Below, one piece after another: positions 50,171 through 58,822 of a stretch of 64,000 bases of DNA (positions within the stretch are counted from its first letter, which is position 1; each line of letters begins with the position of its first letter). The position numbers and the translations under genes are program-made. Location: NCBI GenBank assembly GCA_964575605.1, contig CAZNRN010000003.1:1-64000 (forward strand). Reading direction: 5' to 3'. Source of the DNA: JAPWJZ01 sp964575605 (GTDB taxonomy: Bacteria > Pseudomonadota > Alphaproteobacteria > Micavibrionales > UBA2020). Under the pieces are notes generated by a model. The model ran no database searches and was not told where the DNA came from. It was given only the letters and a program-made list of their open reading frames with translations.

Positions 50171-51202
50171 TTATTGCCTTAATTGTTCGCGAAAGAAATC
50201 CCACATTTCATCAGTCGCCGATATGGCTTTCGAAGTGGGTCCTTTCTTTTTAACCCCGCCCGGCTTTGATCCGCCCGGCCATGAATGCCCACCGGTGTCG
50301 GTGACGCAAAGTTTTACCTGCACCCCAGCGGCACAGCCGGTATAGAGGTCGCAATGTCCGCCCGCGACTTCCTTCACCCGCTGTGGGTTGGGGTTGCATT
50401 GGTTGCGCTTGACCCAGTGCGCGATGGTATTGGGTACAGAAACGAAATTGGCAACCGTCTGCAAGTCGCGGAAGGCATCCTGCCCCGCCCCGCCGCCATA
50501 AAGCACATGGTCGTCATCCTTGGCGTGGATATGTAGGATTGAAACGGGGTGCTTCGGCTTGCAATCCAGCGTGCCGTCGGTGCCGGCGACCGCCGCGATA
50601 GCGGTAAAGACATCCGACATTTCACAGGCAAGGCGGTGTGACATCATGCCCCCGTTCGACATGCCGGTGGAATAGATCCGCGCGGGATCGATGGCCAATT
50701 GTTTTGCGAGGTTATCGACCATCAGGCGGAAAAAGCCGACATCATCGATCTGCTTGTCCCGCGCCTGCCCGCAGCAGTTTCCCGCATTCCACGTCGCCAG
50801 CTTTCCGGACGCGAAGTTGCTGTAGCCGTTGGGGAAGACGACAATATGTCCCTGTTCTTCCGACTTGGATATCTGGCCGTAAAATTCATCGCGCGCCATA
50901 TAGGCCATGTCGCCACCGCCGCCATGGATGGCGAAGAGCAGCGGCACCTTCAACCCGTTATAGCTTTTGGGCACATGCACCATGTAATAGCGGCGCAGCC
51001 CGCCATGGTTGACGGCGAAGGTGTAATCTCCGGGCTTGGTGATTTTATCGGTGGTTTTTGCGGTTACCTTTGGCTCGGGCTGGTTATCGAGCTTTTCGTA
51101 CATTCGCTGGCGTATGCGGTCTTTCAGCCAGCCTTCCGCAGCCACAGGCGCTGACAGGAAGATAGCTGTTACGATCGCGATGCACAGAATGGTTTTTTTC
51201 AT
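50171..51202 (-). CDS. Secreted PHB-depolymerase-type esterase (LpqC-like)
   Basis: 343 residues from the ATG at 51202. A signal peptide (KKTILCIAIVTAIFLSAPVAAEG) directs it out of the cytosol. The hydrolase domain has the oxyanion loop FAIHGGGGDM, the nucleophile Ser in YSTGMSNGGMM and the His in TGGHSWPGG; an Asp lies in HIHAKDDDHV. Cys residues (GNCCGQ, GGHCDLYTGC, KLCVTD) suggest disulfides. The family cleaves polyhydroxybutyrate, feruloyl or acetyl esters; the substrate cannot be fixed. It is a single gene. Confidence 0.85.
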   Translation of the reverse strand: MKKTILCIAIVTAIFLSAPVAAEGWLKDRIRQRMYEKLDNQPEPKVTAKTTDKITKPGDYTFAVNHGGLRRYYMVHVPKSYNGLKVPLLFAIHGGGGDMAYMARDEFYGQISKSEEQGHIVVFPNGYSNFASGKLATWNAGNCCGQARDKQIDDVGFFRLMVDNLAKQLAIDPARIYSTGMSNGGMMSHRLACEMSDVFTAIAAVAGTDGTLDCKPKHPVSILHIHAKDDDHVLYGGGAGQDAFRDLQTVANFVSVPNTIAHWVKRNQCNPNPQRVKEVAGGHCDLYTGCAAGVQVKLCVTDTGGHSWPGGSKPGGVKKKGPTSKAISATDEMWDFFREQLRQ

Positions 51203-51299
51203 GGAAATTCCCCTGCTCCAGCATGGCATGGTGATAGGCCGGTTGCCAGACCTCTGGTATAGTACCCGCAAATCGCAAGAACCCCTGCGCGTAATTTAA

Positions 51300-51851
51300 T
51301 TAGCGGCGGTAGGTAATGGGTTTGGAGACGGTAAGGGTACGTTGCGTACCCTGCTCCATGCTGCCCAGTTCGGCCTCGAAGGCCGCAGCGCGGGCTTCGC
51401 GCTGCTCTACCACGTAACGCTTCATGCGACTTTCCAGGGCATAGAATTCCTGCCCGTAGGCACAAGATGCCGGCGTCATGCCCATTTTGTTCATGCGTCC
51501 CGCATCCATTCCAGCGGTTTCAACCAAGTAGTGCGCAACGGGCATTTCGCCCTTGGCGCAGGCGTTCATCAGCGCATCCATATCGGCGGGGTCGACGGCG
51601 TTGATGTCCGCGCCTTTTTTATGCAGCAACTGGACGGCCTCGAGGTTTCCCGCCCGCGCGGCAATAATGATGGGCGTCGAGCGCGTGTCGTTCTCGCGGC
51701 ATTCGAGCAGGCCGGGATAAAGCGCGAGATAGGCATTCACTGCAATCGCGTCTTCTTTCTCAACCGCCTTGAAAAACAGTTTTATATCCGTGGCCGATGC
51801 GGGCGCGGAGGCGCGTGGGAAGTTCTTGTCTGTTTCATTTTTCAGGGACAT
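51300..51851 (-). CDS. Small ankyrin-repeat protein
   Basis: 183 residues from the ATG at 51851 (MSLKNETD). Ankyrin units about 25-120: DIKLFFKAVEKEDAIAVNAYL, TPIIIAARAGNLEAVQLLHKKGADINAVD and DALMNACAKGEMPVAHYLVETAG. The C-terminus is charged. It is cytosolic and probably protein-binding. It is divergent from the HEMTH protein gene at 51953, 101 bp away. Confidence 0.8.
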   Translation of the reverse strand: MSLKNETDKNFPRASAPASATDIKLFFKAVEKEDAIAVNAYLALYPGLLECRENDTRSTPIIIAARAGNLEAVQLLHKKGADINAVDPADMDALMNACAKGEMPVAHYLVETAGMDAGRMNKMGMTPASCAYGQEFYALESRMKRYVVEQREARAAAFEAELGSMEQGTQRTLTVSKPITYRR

Positions 51852-51952
51852 GAGGGGCAGGATACACCCGTTATGGGAATAAATCAACCGCCCTTGCTTC
51901 CCGCCTTCTCTGTGATAGGCTTTTTTATCTTTAACAGCTGATCTTCAGGGGC

Positions 51953-52621
51953 ATGGCAAAGTTTCGCCGCATCGCACTGTTATTCGGACTTGTCGCAGCT
52001 GGCGCCTCGATGGGCGCCGTCGGCAGCCAGATCACGCCCGGGGCGCTCAAGGGCCGCCCGCTGACGCCCGGCGAAGTTGCGCTCGCGCAGCAGGTGTTCG
52101 GCAATACCATCGACTATAACAAGGTCAAGGTTTACAACGGCGCGCCCAAGGTGGGCGGCATCATTCCGCTGAAAAAGAAAAACCTCGGCGCTATATCGCC
52201 CGGGGGAAATATCTACCTCGTTTCCGACAGCTGCCAGCAGCCCGACCTGTCTAAATGCAGCCCCGCGACCCGCGGCCTTTTCATCCATGAAATGACGCAT
52301 GTCTGGCAGCACCAGCAAGGGCGCTCCGTCAACAACGAAGCCATCATGCTTTTCCTGCGCAGCGGGTTCGAGTACGACCACGCCTATGCCTACGACCTCG
52401 ACAAGGTAAAGAAATTCCATCACCTGAACCTCGAGCAGCAGGCGCACCTTGTCGAAGATTTCTTCAAGCTGCGCGAACTGCCCGCCAAAAACGCGCCCCC
52501 CGACCGCGCGGAAAAAATCGCCAAGTTCGAGGCGCTGCTGAAGCCCTGCCTGCCGCTGAAGCATGTCCCTGCCGAGCCGCCGCAGCCGGTGAAAAAACAC
52601 CCGCCACCGAAACACGGTTGA
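51953..52621 (+). CDS. HExxH protein resembling vgr-related/DUF4157-like peptidase fold
   Basis: 222 residues. An N-terminal hydrophobic segment (about 5-25) may anchor it. LTPGEVALAQQVFGNTIDYNKVKVYNG followed by LFIHEMTHVWQHQQG (HExxH near residue 112) is the order seen in proteins annotated as vgr-related or with the eCIS-core (DUF4157-like) peptidase fold. The C-terminus is Pro/Lys/His-rich (PPQPVKKHPPPKHG). The activity is unproven; there are no VgrG, Rhs or eCIS genes nearby. It lies 190 bp before the carboxylate-amine ligase gene. Confidence 0.65.
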   Translation: MAKFRRIALLFGLVAAGASMGAVGSQITPGALKGRPLTPGEVALAQQVFGNTIDYNKVKVYNGAPKVGGIIPLKKKNLGAISPGGNIYLVSDSCQQPDLSKCSPATRGLFIHEMTHVWQHQQGRSVNNEAIMLFLRSGFEYDHAYAYDLDKVKKFHHLNLEQQAHLVEDFFKLRELPAKNAPPDRAEKIAKFEALLKPCLPLKHVPAEPPQPVKKHPPPKHG

Positions 52622-52810
52622 TTTACAAACGTTTTTCCAAACCTTCAAAAAATCTGACAGTGTAAGCCACATGTAAGCGTGGCGGCCTATCATTGTTAGT
52701 ATGGCGGCTTCGCAACCGCCCGCAAGAAAAGCGCCGCAGGCATGGCCGCGGCACAGCAGCAACCAGACATGACCGGAATGCACGGCACGCCCTGTTGAAG
52801 GAGAGAAGAA

Positions 52811-54118
52811 ATGACATTGCTCGAAAAAATTATCCGACCCTTTTCCCCCGCCGCCGGCGACAGCCTGCAGCGCGTCGAGCGCCAGCTGGAATTCAAGCCC
52901 AGCACACCGCTGACTCTCGGCATCGAATGTGAATTCGGGATTTTGGGCGGCGACGGCGTGACGCCCGAGCCTATCGCCCTTGATATCGTCAAGCGCGCGA
53001 AGCACCCGGGCGTACAGCACGAACTTTACCAGCACATGATTGAAATCACCTCGGGCGTCTGCACCGCCGTGCAGGAGGCGGAGATCGACCTCAACGACCG
53101 CCTGCAGCGCATCAAGCCGCACCTCAAGGCGCAGGGCGCAAAACTGGCGGGCGCGGGCAGCCTGCCGCTGATGTCGCAGGCCGACGCTGTGCCAACGGAA
53201 ACGGCACGCTATAAAATGCTGCGCGAAACGCGGCAGGACATCTACCGCCGCTTCACGACGCTGGGCATGCACATCCACCTGGGCATGAAAGACACCAATT
53301 CCTGCATCCGCTACCACAACTTCTTCATGCGCTTTATCCCCCACCTGCTCGCGCTCTCGGCCAGCTCGCCGTTCGAGGAAGGGCGCGACACAGGCTTTGC
53401 CAGCATCCGGCCGACCGTGACGGAATCCATGCCCGTCGGCGGGCAGCCCTACGGGTTCCAGAGCTGGCAGGAATACCAGGACCTCTGCCGCGCCATGGCG
53501 AAGTCGGGCTCCATCACCGACCTGAAGGACCTCTGGTGGGACCTGCGCCCCTGCCCGCGCTACGGCACGCTGGAAATACGCATCTGCGACCAGCCCGCGA
53601 CGATTGCGGAGGCCGCCGCGATTGCGGCTTTCGTCCACTGCCTCGGCCACTGGTTCGCGGAACACCAGGGCTGGCTCGACGAAGTCGCGCGCCCCTCCGC
53701 CTGGCGCATGCGCGAAAACAAATGGCGTGCGATGCGCTACGGCCTCGACGCCGAGCTTGTGATCGACAACGACGGCGCAACCCGGCCGGTGAAGGAAGAT
53801 ATCAAACTGTGGATGGAACGCCTCGCCCCGCTCTACGAAAAGTTCGGCTACAACAGTTACCGCGACATGCTCCTGGATATCATGGACAAGGGCAACAGTG
53901 CGGAGCGCCAGCGCCGCGCCCATGCGAAAGGCGGCTTTCCCGCCATCTATGCTCACCTTGCCGCCGAAATGGAATGGGGCAGTCCGCGCTGGGACGTCGC
54001 CGTAGCCGCGCCCCCGCCCCCGCCGCCGCCCGCCGCCGACAACACGGACAAAGGCGGTCTTGCGCCCTACCAGTACCAGCATTACCTGCCGCAGGGATTC
54101 GGCCTGTGGCTGTTCTGA
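52811..54118 (+). CDS. Carboxylate-amine ligase (GCS2/YbdK family) with proline-rich C-terminal tail
   Basis: 435 residues. GCS2-type ATP-dependent ligases join a carboxylate to an amine, as in glutamate-cysteine ligase. Seen here: TLGIECEFGI (37-44, metal-binding Glu residues), HELYQHMIEITSG, the core LGMHIHLGM near 157, and RYGTLEIRICDQP near 260. It is longer than the usual 370 residues: about 30 extra at the N-terminus, and a C-terminal tail with seven consecutive prolines near residue 400 that ends in aromatic residues (LAPYQYQHYLPQGFGLWLF). AAGGAGAG lies before the ATG. It is followed 14 bp later by an ATP-grasp gene. Confidence 0.85.
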   Translation: MTLLEKIIRPFSPAAGDSLQRVERQLEFKPSTPLTLGIECEFGILGGDGVTPEPIALDIVKRAKHPGVQHELYQHMIEITSGVCTAVQEAEIDLNDRLQRIKPHLKAQGAKLAGAGSLPLMSQADAVPTETARYKMLRETRQDIYRRFTTLGMHIHLGMKDTNSCIRYHNFFMRFIPHLLALSASSPFEEGRDTGFASIRPTVTESMPVGGQPYGFQSWQEYQDLCRAMAKSGSITDLKDLWWDLRPCPRYGTLEIRICDQPATIAEAAAIAAFVHCLGHWFAEHQGWLDEVARPSAWRMRENKWRAMRYGLDAELVIDNDGATRPVKEDIKLWMERLAPLYEKFGYNSYRDMLLDIMDKGNSAERQRRAHAKGGFPAIYAHLAAEMEWGSPRWDVAVAAPPPPPPPAADNTDKGGLAPYQYQHYLPQGFGLWLF

Positions 54119-54132
54119 TAAGGATGAAAGAC

Positions 54133-55098
54133 ATGAAAAAGAAAATCGGCCTTTTCCTGCCGCCCAAACACCCCTCGGGTAATGTCATCGAGGGTAACGG
54201 CCTGATGCCCGACGAGGTACGGGCAGCGGTCGCGGAAGGCCTGATCAACGCCGGGGTCGAGGTCATTACCTGCGACCTCGCGCGCACTCACATCAGGAAC
54301 GGTAAGGTCTACGAAGGCGAGCACTGCCTGTCCGACCTTGACCTCATCCTCTGGTATTTCGTGACACACCGGCCAAACAGCTGGGCTGTGACGGTGCTGC
54401 GCACACTGGCGCGCACCACGCGCGTTGTGCCCGACCCTGAAGGGCTGATCGCGGGGCTCGACAAATTCACGGCGCATACCATTTTGCGCAGCGCAGGGCT
54501 GCCGACCGCCGATTTCTGGCTCTTCCCTTCCGCCCGCGCCAATGAACTGGCCGAACAGGCGACGGTGACAGGCCCTGTTCTGCTGAAGCCAGTGCTGGGC
54601 TGTTTCGGCCATGGCATCCATATGGCGCATAACGCGCGCGAACTGGTGGACGCCGTGGAATACAGCCAGTCATTCTCGCCCGACGGACTGCAAATCTTCT
54701 GCGAGGATTTCGAGGAAAACGACATCAGCCGCTGGATCAGCACGACCGTCATCGGCGGCGACCTGGCCTACGGCTACCGCAAGCGCCCCGAAAAATTCGT
54801 CGACAACTGGAAGGTCTACGACGCGGAACGCAAGGGCGGCGGGGTCGACTGGGCCGACGCGACGCCCGTGCATGATATTGCGATGCGTGCGGCACGGGCC
54901 CTGAAGGCCGATGTCATCGGGTTCGATTTCATCTATTCGACCGCACGGCGCCAATACCTGATCGTCGACGAGAACACCTTCCCCGGCATGTACCCCGAAT
55001 GTTTCGCGCAGTCGGGCATTTCCTGGGATAAACGCTTTGTCCGCATGGCGCTTGATGCCGTGCACCAGCGCGACGTGCTGAAGGCGCGCCGCGCCTGA
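54133..55098 (+). CDS. RimK-like ATP-grasp ligase
   Basis: 321 residues from the ATG at 54133, which has AAGGA 8 bases upstream; an ATG at 54124 is possible. The ATP-grasp core has a DKFTAHTILRSAGLPTADFWLF lid-side segment (near 110-131), the ATP loop LLKPVLGCFGHGI (near 152-164), and the metal-binding end IVDENTFPGMYPE (near 280). RimK-type ATP-grasp enzymes couple a carboxylate (acyl-phosphate) to an amine, often glutamate addition. Its tight pairing with the GCS2-type ligase suggests a two-step amide synthesis, such as a glutathione-like compound or peptide modification. A terminator follows. Confidence 0.88.
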   Translation: MKKKIGLFLPPKHPSGNVIEGNGLMPDEVRAAVAEGLINAGVEVITCDLARTHIRNGKVYEGEHCLSDLDLILWYFVTHRPNSWAVTVLRTLARTTRVVPDPEGLIAGLDKFTAHTILRSAGLPTADFWLFPSARANELAEQATVTGPVLLKPVLGCFGHGIHMAHNARELVDAVEYSQSFSPDGLQIFCEDFEENDISRWISTTVIGGDLAYGYRKRPEKFVDNWKVYDAERKGGGVDWADATPVHDIAMRAARALKADVIGFDFIYSTARRQYLIVDENTFPGMYPECFAQSGISWDKRFVRMALDAVHQRDVLKARRA

Positions 55099-55111
55099 CG
55101 CCAAAGAAAAA

Positions 55112-55144
55112 CCCCGCGCCTTTTAAGGGGCGCGGGGGTGTTTT
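55112..55144 (+). terminator. Intrinsic terminator of the amide-ligase operon
   Basis: CCCCGCGCC and GGCGCGGGG form a 9-bp stem around 8 bases, followed by GTGTTTT. It lies 14 bp after the ATP-grasp stop and just before the end of the convergent hppA gene. Confidence 0.8.
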
Positions 55145-55168
55145 GAGTTTATCTATCGAAGCAAAGTA

Positions 55169-57298
55169 TTATTTCAGCAGGCTCGCGACAACAGCCACCA
55201 GCAGGATCGCGACGATGTTCGTGATCTTGATGAGGGGGTTGACGGCGGGGCCGGCGGTGTCCTTGTAGGGGTCGCCGACGGTGTCGCCCGTCACGGCAGC
55301 CTTGTGGGCGTCGGAGCCCTTGCCGCCGTAATGGCCTTCTTCAATGTACTTCTTCGCGTTGTCCCATGCGCCGCCGCCCGAGGTCATCGAGATAGCGACG
55401 AAAAGGCCCGTCACGATAGTGCCGACCAGCATAGCGCCGACCGCCTGGAATGCGGATTCATAAGAATCCGACACGCATTTGACCACATAGAACAGAACGA
55501 TGGGCGAGAGCACAGGCAGCAGCGAGGGGATAACCATCTCCTTGATTGCGGCCTTGGTCAGCATGTCCACGGCGCGGCCGTAGTCAGGCTTGGAGGTGCC
55601 CTTCAGAATGCCCGGGATTTCGCGCAGCTGGCGGCGGACTTCCACGACGATGGAGCCTGCCGCGCGGCCGACGGCCGTCATCGACATCGCGCCGAAGAGG
55701 TACGGCAGCATGCCGCCCAGGAAGAGGCCGATGATCACAAAGGGCTCCTCCAGCGGGAAGTTGACAGTCAGCGGGTGTGCGGTGTCGGGGCCGAAGTAGT
55801 GCTTCAGTTCTTCGGTGAACGCGGCAAACAGCACGAGGGCGGCGAGACCGGCGGAGCCGATCGCGTAGCCTTTCGTAACGGCCTTGGTCGTGTTGCCCAC
55901 GGCGTCGAGCGCGTCGGTTACGACACGGACTTTCTTGGGCAGTTCCGACATCTCGGCGATGCCGCCGGCGTTGTCGGTGACCGGGCCGTAAGCGTCCAGC
56001 GCGACGATCATGCCGGCCAGCGCCAGCATGGTTGTCGCGGCGAGCGCGATGCCGTAAAGGCCTGCCTGGTCATAGGCCAGGTAGATGCCGATGGAGATCA
56101 CGATCACGGGCAGCGCGGTCGATTCAAGCGACACGGCGAGGCCCTGGATCACGTTCGTGCCGTGGCCGGTTTCGGATGCTTTCGCAATCGAGCGGACGGG
56201 ACGGAACGCGGTCGAGGTGTAGTACTCGGTGATCCAGACGAGCAGAGCGGTAACGCCGAGGCCGGTGAGCGCGCAATAGAAGAGCTGCATGCCCGTGAAC
56301 GCGCCGCCGTTGGCGGTCGCGACGCTGGCCTTGATGCCGCCAGCGATGACCGAGTTGATCGCCCAGTAGACGAGCGGCACGGAGGTCACGCCGGTCACGA
56401 GAAGGCCCTTGTAGAGCGCGCCCATGATGTTTTCGGAAGAGCCGAGACGGACGAAATAGGTGCCGAGGATCGAAGTGACGATGCAAAGGCCGCAAATCAG
56501 CAGCGGCAGTTCCATCATCGCCTTAGTCGCCTCGCCAGCCGCGAAGACCGAGGCCGCGATCAGCATGGTCGCTACCAACGTGACGGCATAGGTTTCGAAG
56601 AGGTCGGCGGCCATACCGGCGCAATCGCCTACGTTATCACCCACGTTGTCAGCAATCACGGCAGGGTTACGCGGGTCGTCCTCGGGCAGGTTGGCTTCAA
56701 CCTTGCCGCAGAGGTCGGCGCCCACGTCTGCGCCCTTGGTGAAGATACCGCCACCCAGACGCGCGAAGATCGAAATCAGCGACGCGCCGAAGCCAAGCGC
56801 CACGAGCGCTTCCAGTACTTCACGCTGGGGGATGCCCTTGTGCGTCAGGTAGAAGTAATAAACCGCAACGCCAAGGAGACCGAGGCCGACGACGAGCAGG
56901 CCGGTGATGGCGCCCGCCTTGAAGGCGACAGTCAGCGCGGGCTGCAAACCCTTTTGCGCCGCATCGGCCGTGCGCACGTTGGCGCGGACCGAGACGTGCA
57001 TGCCGATGAAGCCCGCAGCGCCCGAGAGGATGGCTCCGATCGCAAAGCCAACACCCGGCAGCTTGCCGAGCGTCACGCCCAGAAGGATGGCGACGAGCAC
57101 GCCGACGGCGGCGATGGTCGTGTACTGGCGGCTCAGGTAGGCGCTGGCGCCTTCTTGCACGGCTGCTGCGATTTCACGCATGCGCGCGTTGCCGGCAGAA
57201 GCCGACATAACCTGGAAGCTGGTCAGGATCCCGTAGAGCAGGGCAAGTACGCCTGATCCAAGGATAATTGTCTGGATATCAAACGGCAGGGCTGGCAT
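55169..57298 (-). CDS. hppA: H+-translocating membrane pyrophosphatase, K+-independent type
   Basis: 709 residues with about 16 TM helices. It uses pyrophosphate hydrolysis to pump protons. The substrate site is intact: DVGADLCGKVEANLPEDDPRNPAVIADNVGDNVGDCAGM (seen as DVGADLCGKVE and DPRNPAVIADNVGDNVGD). In the GNTT segment the residue after GNTT is Lys (GNTTKAVTKG), the mark of K+-independent enzymes; K+-dependent ones have Ala. The ATG at 57298 is chosen: the 67 codons open upstream are not gene-like and all known M-PPases start with a first TM helix such as IQTIILGSGVLALLYG. Confidence 0.95.
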   Translation of the reverse strand: MPALPFDIQTIILGSGVLALLYGILTSFQVMSASAGNARMREIAAAVQEGASAYLSRQYTTIAAVGVLVAILLGVTLGKLPGVGFAIGAILSGAAGFIGMHVSVRANVRTADAAQKGLQPALTVAFKAGAITGLLVVGLGLLGVAVYYFYLTHKGIPQREVLEALVALGFGASLISIFARLGGGIFTKGADVGADLCGKVEANLPEDDPRNPAVIADNVGDNVGDCAGMAADLFETYAVTLVATMLIAASVFAAGEATKAMMELPLLICGLCIVTSILGTYFVRLGSSENIMGALYKGLLVTGVTSVPLVYWAINSVIAGGIKASVATANGGAFTGMQLFYCALTGLGVTALLVWITEYYTSTAFRPVRSIAKASETGHGTNVIQGLAVSLESTALPVIVISIGIYLAYDQAGLYGIALAATTMLALAGMIVALDAYGPVTDNAGGIAEMSELPKKVRVVTDALDAVGNTTKAVTKGYAIGSAGLAALVLFAAFTEELKHYFGPDTAHPLTVNFPLEEPFVIIGLFLGGMLPYLFGAMSMTAVGRAAGSIVVEVRRQLREIPGILKGTSKPDYGRAVDMLTKAAIKEMVIPSLLPVLSPIVLFYVVKCVSDSYESAFQAVGAMLVGTIVTGLFVAISMTSGGGAWDNAKKYIEEGHYGGKGSDAHKAAVTGDTVGDPYKDTAGPAVNPLIKITNIVAILLVAVVASLLK

Positions 57299-57455
57299 TT
57301 GCTTATTCCTTTGTTCTTGTAAGCGAATTTTTGAGTGGCCGGAATTTGCCTTATATATACGTGCGTTACAACCCTGTTTTGCCCTTATTTTGCCATATTC
57401 ATGGAACTTTATGCATGAGTGATGCAGGCAGGCTACAGTTAGGCATAAAACTCCT

Positions 57456-57484
57456 TTGACATAAATGACAGCATGCTTTAAAAC
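57456..57484 (+). promoter_or_regulatory. Predicted sigma-70-type promoter of the gene at 57539
   Basis: TTGACA (57456-57461), 17-bp spacer, TAAAAC (57479-57484). It lies 55 bp upstream of the ATG at 57539 and inside the 240-bp gap to hppA, which is transcribed the other way. Confidence 0.55.
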
Positions 57485-57538
57485 TCCGAGCTGTCCCAAA
57501 TTGCTTTTATTCCCGGGATTAAATTCAAGGAGCCTGCC

Positions 57539-57784
57539 ATGTCGCCTTTCAAGAAACTCAGCGAAGCCTTTTCCAAATACGGCGCGAAGGAATATTCCTT
57601 CGAAGGCGCGGAAGGCAAGGCAACCGTGCAGACGCGCAACGGCCTCTTCTCCTCCTCGTACAAGATCAGCTTTACCAGCGCCGCGAAAGACAGCCGCAGC
57701 GAGGAAAGCCGCTTCGCCCTTTTTTCCAACGTCACCCAGCAGGGCGTGAACAAGGCGAAGGATATGTGCGGGATTACGGGTTAA
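57539..57784 (+). CDS. Small hypothetical protein
   Basis: 81 residues, cytosolic, not recognised: MSPFKKLSEAFSKYGAKEYS, then a beta-rich middle (GKATVQTRNGLFSSSYKISFTSA). AAGGAG lies 7 bases before the ATG and a good promoter is upstream, so it is probably real. It precedes the YcxB-like gene by 51 bp and may be read with it. Confidence 0.65.
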   Translation: MSPFKKLSEAFSKYGAKEYSFEGAEGKATVQTRNGLFSSSYKISFTSAAKDSRSEESRFALFSNVTQQGVNKAKDMCGITG

Positions 57785-57835
57785 CCCCCTCCCCCGCCGC
57801 CCCCTTCTGCGCTAATCTGGCCGAAGGGGTGCCCC

Positions 57836-58819
57836 ATGGAAAAAATGGAATTCGAATTCGAGTACCGCAAGGAAGACGAAAACTTCCGCGCGCGCGCCAT
57901 CCTGCGCCGCATGGGGCCCTCGGGCGACTTTGTGAAATCGCGCTTCGGGCTCTGGACTTTCGTCGCGATGACAGGGGTCATGCTCTATATCATGTCGAAC
58001 CCGGGCAGCGTGCTGCCCGCGCTGCTCACACTCGCAGCCGTCCTTGCATGGATCGTCTGCCGCAATATCTGGGCGGCGCAGCGGCTAGCCGACGACGGCA
58101 CTTCGCCGCTCTTCGGGCGCAAAACCTGCAAGGCAGATGTCACGGGTATCGCGGTTGAATCACAGGTCATCCGCTTCTGGCTCGGCTGGCCGTCGGTGCG
58201 CGATATCGAGGACGGGGAAAAATATATCTCGATTTACTACGACATGATACGCGCGCTGGTTATTCCCAAAAGCTCGTTCCGCGACGCGCAGCAGCAGGCC
58301 GATTTTATCGCGGTGCTGAGGCAGTACATCCCGCCCGCAAAAATTGCACGCGAGCCTTCACCGGTCAAAGATGCGGCGACCGGTTTTTTCAACCTGAAAG
58401 TCACGGCGATACTGACAGCCGCGCTTTTGGCCTGGCTGTACATGTCGTCGATATCGATTAACACCCCCGTTGCAGGCATAACCGCGACGGTCGATAAAAC
58501 CGAAGTCACGGCAGATACCATCACCGTGCTTGGCAAGCTGCAGAACCCCTCCTCCGACGACTGGCAGATGATGATGCTGCAGCTGCAGTTTACGGATGCC
58601 GGGGGCAAGTTTATCGACCAGTGCTACACCTATACATACAGCACAGTCGTGAAAGCCGGCGGCTCCGAGATGTTCAAAGCGGCCTGCAGTGTGCCCAAAG
58701 CGGGCAGCCCGCCCGGACAGGGCAACGCGATCCTGCCCTCCACCCTCAAAAACTTCCGCAAGGTCGAGGTAAAGCCCGGCACCGGTTATAAAACCGGCTG
58801 GCTCGGGATGTTCAGGTAG
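57836..58819 (+). CDS. Membrane protein with YcxB-like region
   Basis: 327 residues. Two close TM helices (about 40-75) precede a YcxB-like stretch ending IYYDMIRALVIPKSSFRDAQQQADFIAVLRQYI (about 130-165), a pattern found at the end of that domain. A third TM (about 190-207) leads to an extracytoplasmic domain (about 215-325) with Cys pairs (FIDQCYTYTYS, FKAACSVPKAG). The start at 57836 could also be 57845. The function is unknown. Confidence 0.65.
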   Translation: MEKMEFEFEYRKEDENFRARAILRRMGPSGDFVKSRFGLWTFVAMTGVMLYIMSNPGSVLPALLTLAAVLAWIVCRNIWAAQRLADDGTSPLFGRKTCKADVTGIAVESQVIRFWLGWPSVRDIEDGEKYISIYYDMIRALVIPKSSFRDAQQQADFIAVLRQYIPPAKIAREPSPVKDAATGFFNLKVTAILTAALLAWLYMSSISINTPVAGITATVDKTEVTADTITVLGKLQNPSSDDWQMMMLQLQFTDAGGKFIDQCYTYTYSTVVKAGGSEMFKAACSVPKAGSPPGQGNAILPSTLKNFRKVEVKPGTGYKTGWLGMFR

Positions 58820-58822
58820 TTT

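Noticed and set aside
51953..52621. HEMTH protein considered as part of a type VI or contractile injection system
   Set aside because: No VgrG, Hcp, sheath or Rhs genes lie in the window; only the peptidase-like motif is shared.
51980..54082. A 700-residue open frame on the minus strand
   Set aside because: It lies opposite the HEMTH protein and the carboxylate-amine ligase genes, has no family features and comes from the codon bias of the GC-rich sense strand.
55304..57256. A 650-residue open frame on the plus strand
   Set aside because: It is the antisense of hppA; its His/Arg/Gly-rich composition is typical of a shadow frame.
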